A stretch of DNA of 64,000 nt, taken from Aulostomus chinensis (Eukaryota > Chordata > Actinopteri > Syngnathiformes > Aulostomidae). Made by a program: the position numbers and the translations under genes. The stretch lies in NCBI GenBank assembly GCA_037954235.1, contig JBBMOA010000017.1:23324027-23388026 (forward strand), read 5' to 3'. Positions 35,248 through 45,959 of the stretch are shown here, piece after piece (within the stretch, counting starts at the first letter, position 1; each line of letters starts with the position of its first letter). Below the pieces are notes generated by a model. That model searched no databases and was not told where the DNA came from. It worked only from the letters and a program-made list of their open reading frames with translations.

Positions 35248-37185
35248 GTGTGATTGGCTTTTATTCCTGTCTGACATTCTACTGTAATTGAAATAATATG
35301 AGGCTGGTTTTTTTTTTGTTTTTGTTTTTTTGGAATATTTGCACAGAAGTTTGTAGTCAGTATTGGCATCAGTGACTTGGAACCTTGTAAACCTGCAAGC
35401 ATTCAAATATGTTTTTAATTTCTAAGTAAATATGACTATGAAAGTGCTCATCAATACTGTGAGAAGGAGAAATCGATCCGTTTCATCATCAGGCCAACCT
35501 GCCTGACCTAATCAATGAAGTGTGTCATGGGCTAAGATAGGATCTGAGGCTGCACGCGTAGTTACTTGTTTAATGCAGTTTTCTTGGTATAAAAGCGTAA
35601 TTAAGAAATCACTGGAATAATTAGGCTCTTTATCTGGTGATAATGAGATAATGTGTTACCAGATAATTGTGCTATTGTGAGTTAATTATCTTGTTACAAC
35701 AGGGTCACTGACTTGTCTTGAGCCACTGAGCAAATGTTGAATGCAAAAGATGAACCTGTAATGACAAGGAAATGATCTGCTCATGAGCTTTGTTGTCTCG
35801 TGATCTCACGATTAACCCGTTATCACAAGGCAATGTGGCAGCTAACTCGTTACCATGAGATCCATTTTCTCAAGCTAACGGGTCAATTATTTAACCAAGG
35901 TATCCTGTTAGAAGACATCATCATGTGATAACAAGTAACAAGCTTTGTTTTCTCGTGATAGCAACACAATAAACCCATTATTTTAAGATAGCGGGACAAC
36001 TAACTCCTTATCGGAGTCATTGTCTCAAGATAAAGTATCAATGGAGGAATTACGACGAGTTCATAACCTCGGATAACACTAACAAGCTTCATTATTTCCA
36101 GATTATCAGACAATCAGCCACTAATCAGGAGACAGCGTCAGTTACAACGCGATTACAGGTGCAACCTCTCTAGGAGTTCACGGCTACAAGTGTGGTATTG
36201 TTGAATTGTAAAAGCACCTGTGTGGGTGTGTGTGTTCACAGGTGATTTTAGATGCCTGGGAGAGGGGAGTGAACCCCTCAGGCAACTCAACCAACCCCAG
36301 TAACTGGGATTTCAGCAGCTCCTTCTTTTTCGCAGGCACAGTAGTCACAACTATAGGTGAGAGCTTTATTTTAAATTCGTGGTAACCATCGAGTTTGTCT
36401 TGCTAAATGATAGATCCAGCTTTGTTTGACAGGGTATGGGAACCTGTCCCCCAGCACGGTGTCGGGGCAGGTGTTTTGTGTGTTCTATGCTCTCTGCGGG
36501 ATCCCGTTGAACCTGGCCTTCCTCAAACAGCTGGGAAAGTGTCTGACCATCCACCTGGGCCGGCTGGAGAGGGGGATGGTCTCTGTGGTTCCACATAAGG
36601 TACACGGCCAGAGTTCCTATGGCGTTTTGTGGTGAGTACATCTATACGTCAGGCTTGCGTAGCGAGAATGGAAGTAAGCATAGTTTTGCTGTGTTCCTCC
36701 TCTCCTAGCAAACAGTGGAGGCTTTGGCAGTGAGCTCATTCTTCATCACAGGCAGCCTCCTGTTTCTGGTCATCCCTCCTCTCCTGTTCAGTTACGTGGA
36801 GGGCTGGTCGTTCGGCGAGGGCTTCTACTTTGCCTTCATCACCCTCAGCACCATTGGGTTTGGAGATTATGTGGTGGGTGAGTACAGAGAGCACATTTAA
36901 TAGCACTCCATTTCCCACCTGAAGCAGCACAAACAGATCGTCGGATGAACTGACATCTGACATTTTGATCTCTCAGGGACCGACCCAGGTAAGGAGTACA
37001 TCTCCCTGTACCGCAGCCTTGCCGGGATGTGGATCATCTTTGCCTTGGCTTGGCTCGCCCTCATCCTCAATATGGGAGCCAGAATAATGGAGTACATCAT
37101 TGGCCTGACTCATCCAGGCTTTAAGAAACAAGAGGAGGGAGAGGATGTGTCCTCCAGTAAACTGGAGGACACTTCCAAGGTCTGA
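35035..37185 (+). CDS. kcnk16: kcnk16, complete (TALK-1-type two-pore K+ channel, 290 aa)
   Basis: Exons 35035-35247, 36242-36356, 36433-36599, 36709-36877, 36977-37185; 873 nt. Dimeric plasma-membrane K+ leak channel. M1 about residues 12-32; extracellular cap with Cys60 (inter-subunit disulfide in K2Ps) and sequons at Asn57 and Asn86; first filter TTIGYG at 107-112; second filter TIGFGD at 213-218; M4 about 237-255; short acidic C-tail. Long stretches match human KCNK16 (TCLD, NSTNPSNWDF, FCVFYAL, VEGWSF, GFYFAFITLSTIGFGDYVVG). Arg234 sits 16 residues after the P2 aspartate, the alkaline-pH sensor position (Arg233 in human TALK-1), so extracellular alkalinisation should open it. The ATG at 35035 follows an in-frame TTG; there is no better start. 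It lies between kif6 and the kcnk17-like gene. Confidence 0.94.
35248..36241 (+). other. kcnk16: kcnk16 intron 1 with degenerate tandem repeat
   Basis: 994 nt. From about 35620 to 36150 it holds roughly three to four diverged units of about 150 bp, recognisable by the recurring phrase AGCTTTGTTnTCTCGTGAT (about 35786, 35941, 36084) and many TTATC/GATAA words. Confidence 0.6.
36242..36356 (+). CDS. kcnk16: kcnk16 exon 2
   Basis: 115 nt. Cap end NSTNPSNWDF and first pore helix FFFAGTVVTTI. Ends after the first base of the filter glycine codon; the next exon supplies the rest. Confidence 0.94.
36433..36599 (+). CDS. kcnk16: kcnk16 exon 3
   Basis: 167 nt. Completes GYGN, then LSPSTVSGQVFCVFYAL and GIPLNLAFL (M2) and the intracellular loop LGRLERG. 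Donor GTACAC at 36600. Confidence 0.94.
36709..36877 (+). CDS. kcnk16: kcnk16 exon 4
   Basis: 169 nt. M3, FSYVEGWSFGEGFYFAFITL and the second filter STIGFGDYVV. Donor GTGAGT at 36878. Confidence 0.94.
36977..37185 (+). CDS. kcnk16: kcnk16 exon 5
   Basis: Completes glycine 222, then TDPGKEYISLYRSL, M4 (MWIIFALAWLALIL) and an acidic tail ending TSKV; TGA at 37183-37185. Confidence 0.93.
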
Positions 37186-38405
37186 TGGTGGACTACATGT
37201 GATATAGAGCAGTATGAACGCTGTGGTGTACATATCGTGATGGTACCGTCGCTTAAATGGGGTTTTTTTGTACAGTAGCTTCGATGCATTTGTCGGTTAT
37301 GTGGTGTTCAGGCATGAAAACACAGCAGGCTCTACCTCATGTAGTAAACCACTTTGGATCGGGTTCAAGTCTTCAAAAGAAAAGGCCCCGAGCTCCGTAT
37401 TGGTGTTTCTGTAAGTTTATGCACCCTTTATTGTGATATACTACCTGACTACATCATTAGAACACTTTCCCTGAGAGGAGTTTGTAAGATGGAGTTGTTA
37501 TTTCTGTTTAAAGTGCTCCTGTATATATATACATAGTCATATGTGTCCACATCTGCGTTTGTGTACTGACGGTAAACTCCAGGGGATTGAGCACGGCGGG
37601 CTATCTTAAACAAACACATTAATCAAGATGGTGATGTGAAGTGACCACACAAGAGCAGAGAGGGAGAGAGACAGGGAGCGTGCAAAACACTCAGGACTGA
37701 GCCCTCAGAGGTAGCTGGAGTCAAGGAGGATGAGGACTTTGGCAGTCACACTTGAGTTCTGTCTTGTCCCAGTCAGAATGACAATTTGTTGTCTTGGAGG
37801 TTGAAACAAACTCTGATGTGATTGTAGATCATCTTGTTACTATGGCAACCGTCGTAGGGTGGGGGATACACGGGGCAGCAAGAGTTGGTTCAGATCCTGA
37901 TGGCTAGATGAGCAGGTCCTGGTGTCAGTGGTGACCGAATGTGGTCCGGGTCACGGGTGCCCACGGCTCACTGATGGTCAGAGCAAAGGATATCTTGCCT
38001 TGCGCGATCCTACAAAAGAGTGCCTGTCTAACAAATTCCTCCGAAAGTGCTGGGACCTACGTAATATTAGGCAGGTGATTTTAATGTTTTGGCTGAGCAG
38101 TTAACTTATGTGTGCTTTGAGGATAAGCTGTGCCTTTGGAAACCACACAAACTCTATCATGACTGTTTTCTGGATCACACTGACCAGGCGGACATCCTCA
38201 TTTATGGCCAGAAACCCGTGATCCGTCCACTGCTGCTCTTGTTGTTGAACCAGATTTGCATGCCCGGCCAACGCAGTGATTGAAACAGTAGCACGGGTGG
38301 AGTTTCATTTGCCAGTCAATTGTGAGGTAAACCCTCACTCTTTCTTGGACCCAACTGCAGACGTTAGTTTTCCCTGGATCCCTAGAACTCTACCTGGAAA
38401 CCAAG
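37186..38405 (+). other. Spacer between kcnk16 and kcnk17-like
   Basis: 1.2 kb with the kcnk16 3' UTR and the 5' flank of the next gene. No canonical AATAAA was noticed near the kcnk16 stop. About 37860-38100 is a LINE-tail fragment. Confidence 0.65.
37860..38100 (+). repeat. Interspersed repeat fragment (LINE 3' tail type)
   Basis: Ends with AATATTAGGCAGGTGATTTT then AATGTTTTGGCTGA, a 3' end I recognise from many teleost non-LTR elements. The upstream part (GTCCGGGTCACGGGTGCCC) is degenerate. The 5' limit is approximate. Confidence 0.55.
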
Positions 38406-38621
38406 ATGGGACTGAAGGAGATGTTTAACTTGGCCCGGGTGCCCTCCATCCTCATGCTCGGGGGCATTTATGTGACCTACGTGCTCATCGGCGGGGTGGT
38501 TTTCTGGAAGTTGGAGGGAGATCTTGGGACGAAGGACATCAGTCTTCTGGTAGCGAACAAAAGACGGCTGCTCACAACGTACGCCTGTCTGAACCAAGAT
38601 GGCCTGGAGGCGGTGGCTCAG
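38406..38621 (+). CDS. kcnk17: kcnk17-like exon 1
   Basis: 72 codons from ATG at 38406 (context CCAAGATGG). MGLKEMFNLARVPSILML, M1, VFWKLEGDLG, then TTYACLNQDGLEAVAQ. Donor GTGAGG at 38622, phase 0. Confidence 0.9.
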
Positions 38622-41344
38622 GTGAGGCTCAGGAACACGCTACATCAGTGGAAGCAGGTCCGCGTAAAATAGTCCCTACTCACTTCCCACACTTTCGTTT
38701 ACTGTCTATTACAGGGGACATTCTCACATGCAAATGAGCAGGAGCGGCTGCCAATACCTGCTAGCACATGCATTCACTGAGAGAGAACACTGCATTTACA
38801 TCTACGCTATGATCCTGCCGGTTTACGGTGTATGAATCCTGCTTTCACCACGGAGAAATGACTCCACTCCCAATGAAAGTACTTCAACAGATTTCACTGT
38901 GTTGTGCAGGCATACAAGTATTATTGCCTCCTCCTGGCATCAGGTGGGGTTTCTGCTGGTGTTAGACGGCCTGTTTGCAGGATTACCCCACCCAACTTGG
39001 TGGATGGTCGAACTGTAACATTGGCCAAGACAGAACTTTTTAGTGATATTGCCTCCTTGTGGCTTAATGGAAATTTGTTTTTGTTGTTGTTGTTTTTGGT
39101 CAGAAATGCACTCAAACTTGGTGGTGGTGGTGGGGAGGTGGGGGGGGGGGGGTAACTGTGAGGATAGTGACTTTTCTTTCAATGGTGTGTCCGTGGCGAG
39201 GCGACTGGTCTTGACCTTTGTCCATAGCAACTCTTGTAACTGGCATTGTTTCAACTGAAGGTGCGGAATCACCACAAGGACCTAGTCGGGGGGGGGGGGG
39301 GGGGGGCACCATTCCCCTTGGTTCCCCGCCCGCCAGAGGCAACCAACACAAGAGCCACTGTGCACTACCTGGGTGCCCCCCTCCGCAGTCATAGCACCAT
39401 CTAGTGGTTACAGGAAACAAGCCTGATGGAGCAAACATCATTCGATTTACATGAAAATTCCGCAGCAGCACCGTCATCCATGCAAATCCCAGTTTCGATC
39501 GCCCGGTTCTGCTTTGCCCTTGTGTGTCGCCCTGTTTTGATTTGCACAGCGGCAGCAAAGTTACGCAACACTTTCCCTGGAAACCAACACGACCCTTTTA
39601 TCAGATCTTTTAATTCATTCAACAGAAGAAAAAAAAAAACAAAAACTGGCAATGTTTGTAGAGCAGTAAAACAATAGTGCCAGTAAGCCGACGGGAGACA
39701 GAGTGAGAGAAATCCCTTCAGTGTGTCAGCTGGAATCCAAGCAGACCACTGAGGGGGAAGGTATGAAGCAGCGAAAGTTGGTCGAGCCAGAATAAAGATT
39801 TAGAGGCCGGACCCGCCCGGCTACTGGGGACGGGGAAGGATTGCGTCATAACTGGTGAATGTAAACACTTAGACGACGAGGCCATCGGTCTGAGGCCATC
39901 ATGTATTTCTGAAATGTAATTTCACACATGGATGATGAACTCAACTTTTACGTAACAGACTGGGTCAACATACTGGCTCAGTGAGAAGGGTCGGCAGCCA
40001 ACTGTACCGTACTGACCTGAACGGCCTCAATATGTCATCGAGCCATTAGTCATGAGGTCTGACCCGACCCCCCTTACGTATGAGAGAGGTGTTCTGAGCT
40101 TGAGTTTGACCGAACCGGTGTGTTATTGTGGTTTTTGTCCGTCAGGTTGTCCAAGATGCGTCGAAGGTGGGTTTAAGTTTGAGAGGCAACTACACCACAG
40201 ACGGCTTCTGGAAGTTCACCAGCTCAGCTGTGTTCGCTGCTACTGTGGTCACAACTATAGGTTAGACAAACCCGCTCTGACAGAACCCCTGTCTGTCGCA
40301 CCGTCCAACGCTTTCTGTTTCAACCAAAAGGTGTTGTTGGTTTTTTTTGCCTTTTAAGTACTCACGAATTTGTGTCTTGAGCTCGACTTTGCAGGGTACG
40401 GGAACATGAGTCCCAGCTCCACAGCCGGACAGATCTTCTGTGTGTTCTTCGCACTATTTGGCATCCCACTCAATATGGTGGTGCTCAACAGGGTCGGAAA
40501 GTACATGCTTGCTCTAGAGAGGAATATCTCGGACTTCCTCGAGGGGAAGACCAGGCGAAGGGTGAGGAACACCTGCTATTCATGTGCTTAGTCTCCCTCT
40601 CGGTTCTGATCGGACCGACCTGAACCTGCAGCCATCATGTGCCGCGTCGTTTCCAACCTTACAAGAAATAACTTCGGTGCTTGTTTTAGTGGAGGTTTTC
40701 TCTCTCCGTTAAGTTGTTCCACTCAGTACTTCTTGTTTCTGTTGTGCGATGTAGCAAATGGATCCTGGTCTACGTCTAGTATCGAAGTCTCAGTTGATCC
40801 CTCTGCTCTTCCTCACCAACTACTGTCTCCCACATCACTGCAGAGGTGCACCCGCTTCTTCGTCCACCTGATATCTTACCTGTCTGGAATGGTTCTCTTC
40901 TTCATTGCGCCCATGATAGTGTTCCAGCAGCATGAGGGCTGGACCTTCTCACAGGCCATCTACTACTGCTTCATCACCCTCAGCACCATCGGGTTCGGAG
41001 ACTTAGTGGCAGGTAACGCTCGGCCGTCGCCTTCCCGTCCCCCATCCCTCGTTCGGATTGTTGTGTAATTGTGCAACGACTTCTTCCCAGACAATAATCC
41101 AGACAAAGAATACCCGGAGTGGTACAGCGTCCTCATGGCCTCGTGGATCTTCTTCGGTCTGGCCTGGCTGGCCCTCGTCATTAACCACTCCATCGACATT
41201 CTGGAGCGGCTCAACACGCACTTCAAGCAGCGATGGCGTGGAGGCAAAGAGGAGGAGCCACCTGGCAGCGTGGGGAGTGACAACGCTGGAACACAAGTGG
41301 AGGAGGAGGAGGACGAGATGAAGACACCGCCGGTAACTCAGTAA
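38406..41344 (+). CDS. kcnk17: kcnk17-like, complete (TALK-2-type two-pore K+ channel, 306 aa)
   Basis: Exons 38406-38621, 40146-40260, 40395-40561, 40844-41012, 41091-41344; 921 nt. M1 about residues 13-33; VFWKLEG resembles human KCNK17 VFWTLEG; cap Cys61; sequon Asn87-Tyr-Thr; first filter TTIGYG 108-113; VVLNR after M2 as in KCNK17; second filter TIGFGD 214-219; M4 about 238-256 with WIFFGLAWLALVI; C-tail with a run of glutamates (EEEEDE). Residue 235, which aligns without gaps to the alkaline sensor (Lys242 of human TALK-2, Arg233 of TALK-1, Arg224 of TASK-2), is serine. P2 is followed by DLVAD instead of DYV-G. Tandem neighbour of kcnk16 with matching exon lengths. Position and motifs favour kcnk17 orthology; a fish-specific TALK paralogue is the alternative. 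Confidence 0.88.
38622..40145 (+). other. kcnk17: kcnk17-like intron 1
   Basis: 1.5 kb. Two poly-G runs (39140-39152, 39288-39306). 38935-39060 weakly resembles the teleost repeat seen at 16535 and 19843 (GCAGGATTAC, AACTTGGTGGATGG). Confidence 0.6.
39288..39306 (+). repeat. Poly-G tract (19 nt)
   Basis: Uninterrupted guanines in kcnk17-like intron 1. Confidence 0.95.
40146..40260 (+). CDS. kcnk17: kcnk17-like exon 2
   Basis: 115 nt, the same length as kcnk16 exon 2. LSLRGNYTTDGFWKF and the pore helix FAATVVTTI; splits the filter glycine codon. Donor GTTAGA (weak) at 40261. Confidence 0.91.
40321..40384 (+). repeat. Foldback/MITE-like family terminus inside kcnk17-like intron 2
   Basis: AACCAAAAGGTG, T-run, GCCTTTTAAGTACTCACGAA, TTTGTGTCTTGAGCTC: nearly identical to the family left end (copy 5 and copy 1). 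It ends 10 nt before the exon 3 start in a 134-nt intron. Confidence 0.8.
40395..40561 (+). CDS. kcnk17: kcnk17-like exon 3
   Basis: 167 nt. YGNMSPSSTAGQIFCVFFAL, GIPLNMVVLNRVG, then LERNISDFLEGKTRRR. Donor GTGAGG at 40562. Confidence 0.93.
40844..41012 (+). CDS. kcnk17: kcnk17-like exon 4
   Basis: 169 nt. M3, VFQQHEGWTFSQAIYYCF, filter STIGFGDLVA. The acceptor CACTGCAG is chosen so that AGG starts the exon in phase. Donor GTAACG at 41013. Confidence 0.92.
41091..41344 (+). CDS. kcnk17: kcnk17-like exon 5
   Basis: Acceptor CTTCTTCCCAG ends at 41090. Reads (D)NNPDKEYPEWYSVLMASW, M4, LERLNTHFKQRW and a glutamate-rich tail ending PPVTQ; TAA at 41342-41344. Confidence 0.92.
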
Positions 41345-41980
41345 AACAGACAATACGGTGAAGCTGTCTATCAGTGGGTCAGAACCTTGGGTGCAGGTAT
41401 GAACGGCAGCAAATGGCTGAGCCGGTGAGTAATGTTTCGCCAATGTGACCCCCCCCCCCCCCCCCCCCCCCCTGCAAAGTGACTCTAAAATATCAACTCA
41501 TTTGTCAAAGCCCGATTTGTTTGACAGCAAACATCAGCGCCATGTTTAGTGATTAAACAAGCGACTCCCACTTATTCCCAGAAAGAAACCAGCCTCCGAG
41601 ATTACAGTGGCGAGAAGGTCAGCTCTGCCTCTGCGTCGGTCCGTGGGTTCGAGAGCGCCGGCTGGCCTCTTTGATCACTCGGTGTGTTTTTGACCCTGCC
41701 GACCACAAACCCACTCATTTGTGGACTCATTGGCATTTTGCAATTGAGGGGGGCAAACAAAACAAAACATAAATCCAGTGTTTTTGAGTCACAGTTCATG
41801 TCTAAAATTATAAACGTTAAAATGAGCTCTTTTTTTTTTTTTTGTTGCCACAGTAGGGAGGGTTGGCGAATCGTAAATATCGCTCAGCGTTTTTAAATTG
41901 GTGGGTAATCGTCCGACGGCCAAATACCTAAATCAGCAGTTTTGCATGAGTCTCTCATTTGCCCATCTCAAAAATAAATT
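41345..41980 (+). terminator. kcnk17: Probable kcnk17-like 3' UTR
   Basis: A 24-nt poly-C run at 41449-41472 follows the stop; the first clear AATAAA is at 41973-41978. The assignment to this gene is by position only. Confidence 0.4.
41449..41472 (+). repeat. Poly-C tract (24 nt)
   Basis: Longest homopolymer of C in the window, about 105 nt after the kcnk17-like stop codon. Confidence 0.95.
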
Positions 41981-42252
41981 TATTAAATAATGTAGTTCAT
42001 AAACAGTTAAAATTGATATCCGTATGGTTTAAGAACTGCATACCGACAAGCAATCCAACATCGTGCACCCCTGGAATCAAAAACTATCATCTTGTAAAAG
42101 ATTTAAACTTTTGGAAGGCAAGTTAATTAGTAGTATTTCAATTTCACGTTTCTAAAGTGTTGTTAACTTATGGTTGACTCAGCTGTCACCCTGCTATCAA
42201 TATAATAGCAACCAAGAAAATCTAGATCCAACACATTTTGTGTTGCAATTTG

Positions 42253-42255
<3 letters not shown>

Positions 42256-42304
<49 letters not shown>
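42256..42304 (+). repeat. (GT)n microsatellite
   Basis: About 24 GT units followed by a short G run. Confidence 0.97.
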
Positions 42305-42306
<2 letters not shown>

Positions 42307-43520
42307 GGGGGGACTGGTAAATACTTCGGTTTGCTTTGAGTTACGTGCAATTAAAAGCTGTTTGTTTATGTTAATTAACTGAGGGTTTTTATGCCCTGTG
42401 AAGTGAATTTTGCAGCCGTTGTGCGACTCAGTTATCCTGCAGTTAGCTCTCTGCCCACTAGATGTCACTACTGCACCAACAATATCAAAATGAACAATTC
42501 AAACTAAAATCAGGGAAGCACTTTCTTTTTTTTCCCGGAATATTTTGGCAATAATGGAGATAAATTACACTCTCCGATCACAGCGCGACAGTTAAATATA
42601 TATGAAACAAACAAACTCAAATACATTATTTTGTTTGAATTTGTTACTCCTTGAAATGTTTACATTTAAATAAATACATAAAGTAATATTTAAGGTGTGT
42701 GGGTTTTTTTTTTTATGTGCTGCAGACTCTCTTGATAATTGTCCACATGAAGACAATACAGGACACAGTAAGACTCAAAGGTACGAATGTCTCTGGGGGC
42801 CCATGAATCACAGAGGACGTCAACGCTGGGGTGGAACAAATGATAAAGACAGATGGTGGGCTGGGGGGACCGGAGGGTGGAAAATGAGAGAGTGCAGGAG
42901 AGATGAGAAGAAATTTTTTTAAAAATACAGAAGAGAAGGCAGCAAAGGAGTATTTCTGTTCTTATGCTCCCAGCGTGGACGGGAGGAAGCATGAAGTGGA
43001 CATGTGACAGGGCTGCGGCCGCCACAACAAAACACCACATACCTGTTTGGCCACTGTTCGATGACGGCTCAGTATGTGTGAGGGAACTGGTGAATCTCTC
43101 TTATGCTGCACTTTGGGTTCAGTCCATCGTGTACCGTGAGGATGTTCCATGTTTCCACGTTAGTATTAATTCAACCAACGCGTATTTATAGCCCACACAG
43201 GATTTTGACCTCTTTGTCATTCAGAATACGGTCAATTACAGTTACAGTTAGAAATTACAGTTTAAAAAAAAAAAAAGGAAGAATATAAATGTGAACATTA
43301 TGATATGTTGGTTTAACTACTTCAGTCGTACCAGATAGTCAGGGTAGGCACAGATTTTTATATCAGGGAAGATCGGTGTGACTCATTACCAGTTGAGTAC
43401 ATTTCTGAGACCTCATCAAACTCCTTCAATAATTCTTTTAAGACTTCCGAGAACAGGACTTGGGGAAAAATTTGTGGAAACAAGAAACGGAGACTGGACT
43501 GTGACTGGAGTTGTGCACGT

Positions 43521-43523
<3 letters not shown>

Positions 43524-43553
<30 letters not shown>
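43524..43553 (+). repeat. (CA)n microsatellite
   Basis: About 15 CA units. Confidence 0.97.
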
Positions 43554-43556
<3 letters not shown>

Positions 43557-43680
43557 CTTGACTCACTCTCTAAAGACTTAAGCCACAGATGTCTTTATCT
43601 TCATCAGGAAAACGAATCAGAAAGGATCGTGACTCGGTGCTATGAATGTTAAAGTTGAATTTAGCAAACAAGATAATTAC

Positions 43681-43770
43681 GTTAGCTGGCTGAACGTTAG
43701 CTGGCTGAACGTTAGCTGGCTGAACGTTAGCTGGCTGAATGTTGGCTGGTTGAACATTAATTGGCTATTC
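43681..43770 (+). repeat. 15-bp minisatellite
   Basis: Unit GTTAGCTGGCTGAAC. Three perfect units and a fourth with one change, then two increasingly diverged units. Confidence 0.93.
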
Positions 43771-45959
43771 GTTAGCTATGTGTTTCATTAACATGATGAG
43801 CCTACTGTTCACTGTATATTTTTAAACTATGAGAGTTTTAAAGGGCTGGCTGATGGCTATAATGATCAAAGTCCATATAGCAATGCTTGCTAGAAATGTT
43901 AAATTGCAGCAACTGGGGGGACTGACTTGAGACTTGGAAGAAAAAAGGACCTGACACTTGACTTGGACCTGATGCCAAATACTTCAGACTGACCAAAAAT
44001 ATAAATAGCCAGTATTTCTGTTGCACTGCAAAACATCCACTCACAGCAGATTCACGTTGATCACATTAGCGTCACAAACACTTAAATGTTTATATAGAAC
44101 ATCTGAAGTATGTCAGTGTGTCACTTTGGTTCACATGTTACTGTTGACATTTATGCAGTGGTGTCTGAATGTCCCGCGTGGGTGAAGTCTAACCTATTTA
44201 ACCCGTTTATGAACTTACATAATAGGTTATGTATTCTGTTGAACAGAGATCAGGTCAGAGACGTGTTTGTGACGAACACAGATCCAAATTGGGGGGAAAA
44301 GCTTTGATCACTTCATGCTCTTAATTAAAACATGATGTGTAGTGGAAACATGCTGACTTGTGATAAAAGGTAAATACAGCATGATTGAGATTAGAAAAGT
44401 GTTACAGTATACTGCGGCGTTCAGCCTGTCTTTGTACATCACTTCATTTGTCCTCCATCGTTCCCCTCAGAGTTCTAACGCACTCTTTTCACCAGCGCCG
44501 GTGACATCAAGGCTTCATGTTGCATCAACTAAAACCAAGTGCCGTTAGCATTACGCTCCGGTCAAGAAGCTTTATTTTTATGTCGGAACTCTTGTCTCTT
44601 ATTTGCCTCTCATTATTGTTTCACATCTTCAGACGCACTGCCGCTGAGATTCTCAAGCTTTTCGCAACTGCTGCAAATGTGCGGCGCTTTAACGGTTGGA
44701 CAGGATGTGGCGAGAGGGAGCCCGCAGGAAGGCTAAACCAGCAGAGACCTTCGCCATCTCACATCAGCAGGTTTACACAGCTGTGTACCAGCCAGCAGTT
44801 TGTTATGTCATGGTTAACTTGTGAAATGATTGCTATCAGAAACTATATTGTCAAGAGCACCAGCTGTCCTCCAGTTACTTGTAGTCTAAAAAAAACTAAA
44901 CAAACCTAGAATACATAGCATGTCTCCATCTCTTGATTTCCATCTGAATGGACACAACAGGAGAGAAAAACCAAAAGAAGTTAATGTTTTAAATGCAGTG
45001 GTTACAAATTAAACTTTTTTTTTTTAATAATTAACCAATTGCCTTATTTACTAAGAAGGAAGTGTCAAACAATGAAAAATAAAGGTATACACATAGTTCA
45101 TCTATGACAATGACTTTAATATTTTAAACTCCCCGTTTAAGGAAAACAAAAATTATCTCCTCATCTCTGATTTTTTAAAATTTTTGTTTTCCTTTAACAG
45201 GAACAAAACTAAAAAAAAAAGATTTTTCAAATTTCTCTCATATGAAAACAGTATTACTCTGTAATATTGTTTATATTTCAGTACTTTTCGGTGCTTACCA
45301 GTTACACCAGTATGAATGAGTCACTGATTAGATGTACATTTTGACAAACGTAACGTGCCACCGAATGTATACGACCTAAATATTATCCTTTTAGAAACAT
45401 TCCTTTTGAGATTATTTTTTTAAGTCGGTCTTCCCCTGCAGCTGCGCAAAGTTTTGTGAGACGCATCCCACCGACACATGTGGAAAATACAGAAAATGCA
45501 ACGGTTATTAACCATTTCAAGGGGCCGTAAAAACATAAACCGCCGGGCGTGCGGTTGCGAGGAGTGATGAGTAACGTAGCGGTAACCAAGCGTCAGGAAT
45601 GAAGTGTTTTGCTCGGAGTCACAGGAAGCGGCAGACGATTTCATCACACCATTGTTGTGGTTTTCAATCATCGACAAAACATCTGTTGTGATTGGACTGG
45701 TGGAGGAAAAACAGGGGGAGGGGGGGTTGAAGCTAGACGGCCTTGGAAGTAGCCGTGCTGGTTAGATGTTGGTGGGCTCAGTTTTTGGGCCAAACAGTTC
45801 CAGCTAGACGTCTCCAGTATGTAACAGACAGACGGGTGCTCGTGACACTTGATTTCATTCCAGATTTCTGATGTTTTTCTTTCACATTTGGCTCCTGAAT
45901 TCGTCCACTCATCTGTTTGCCTGATGCGTGTCCGTCTCCATCCCACTCATTGGACCTGA

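Larger units (their letters stand above)
41981..45959. other. Intergenic, no gene recognised
   Basis: AT-rich DNA with a (GT)n tract (42256-42304), a (CA)n tract (43524-43553) and a 15-bp minisatellite (43681-43770). ORFs of 60-150 codons here show no recognisable domain or splice support. Confidence 0.7.
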
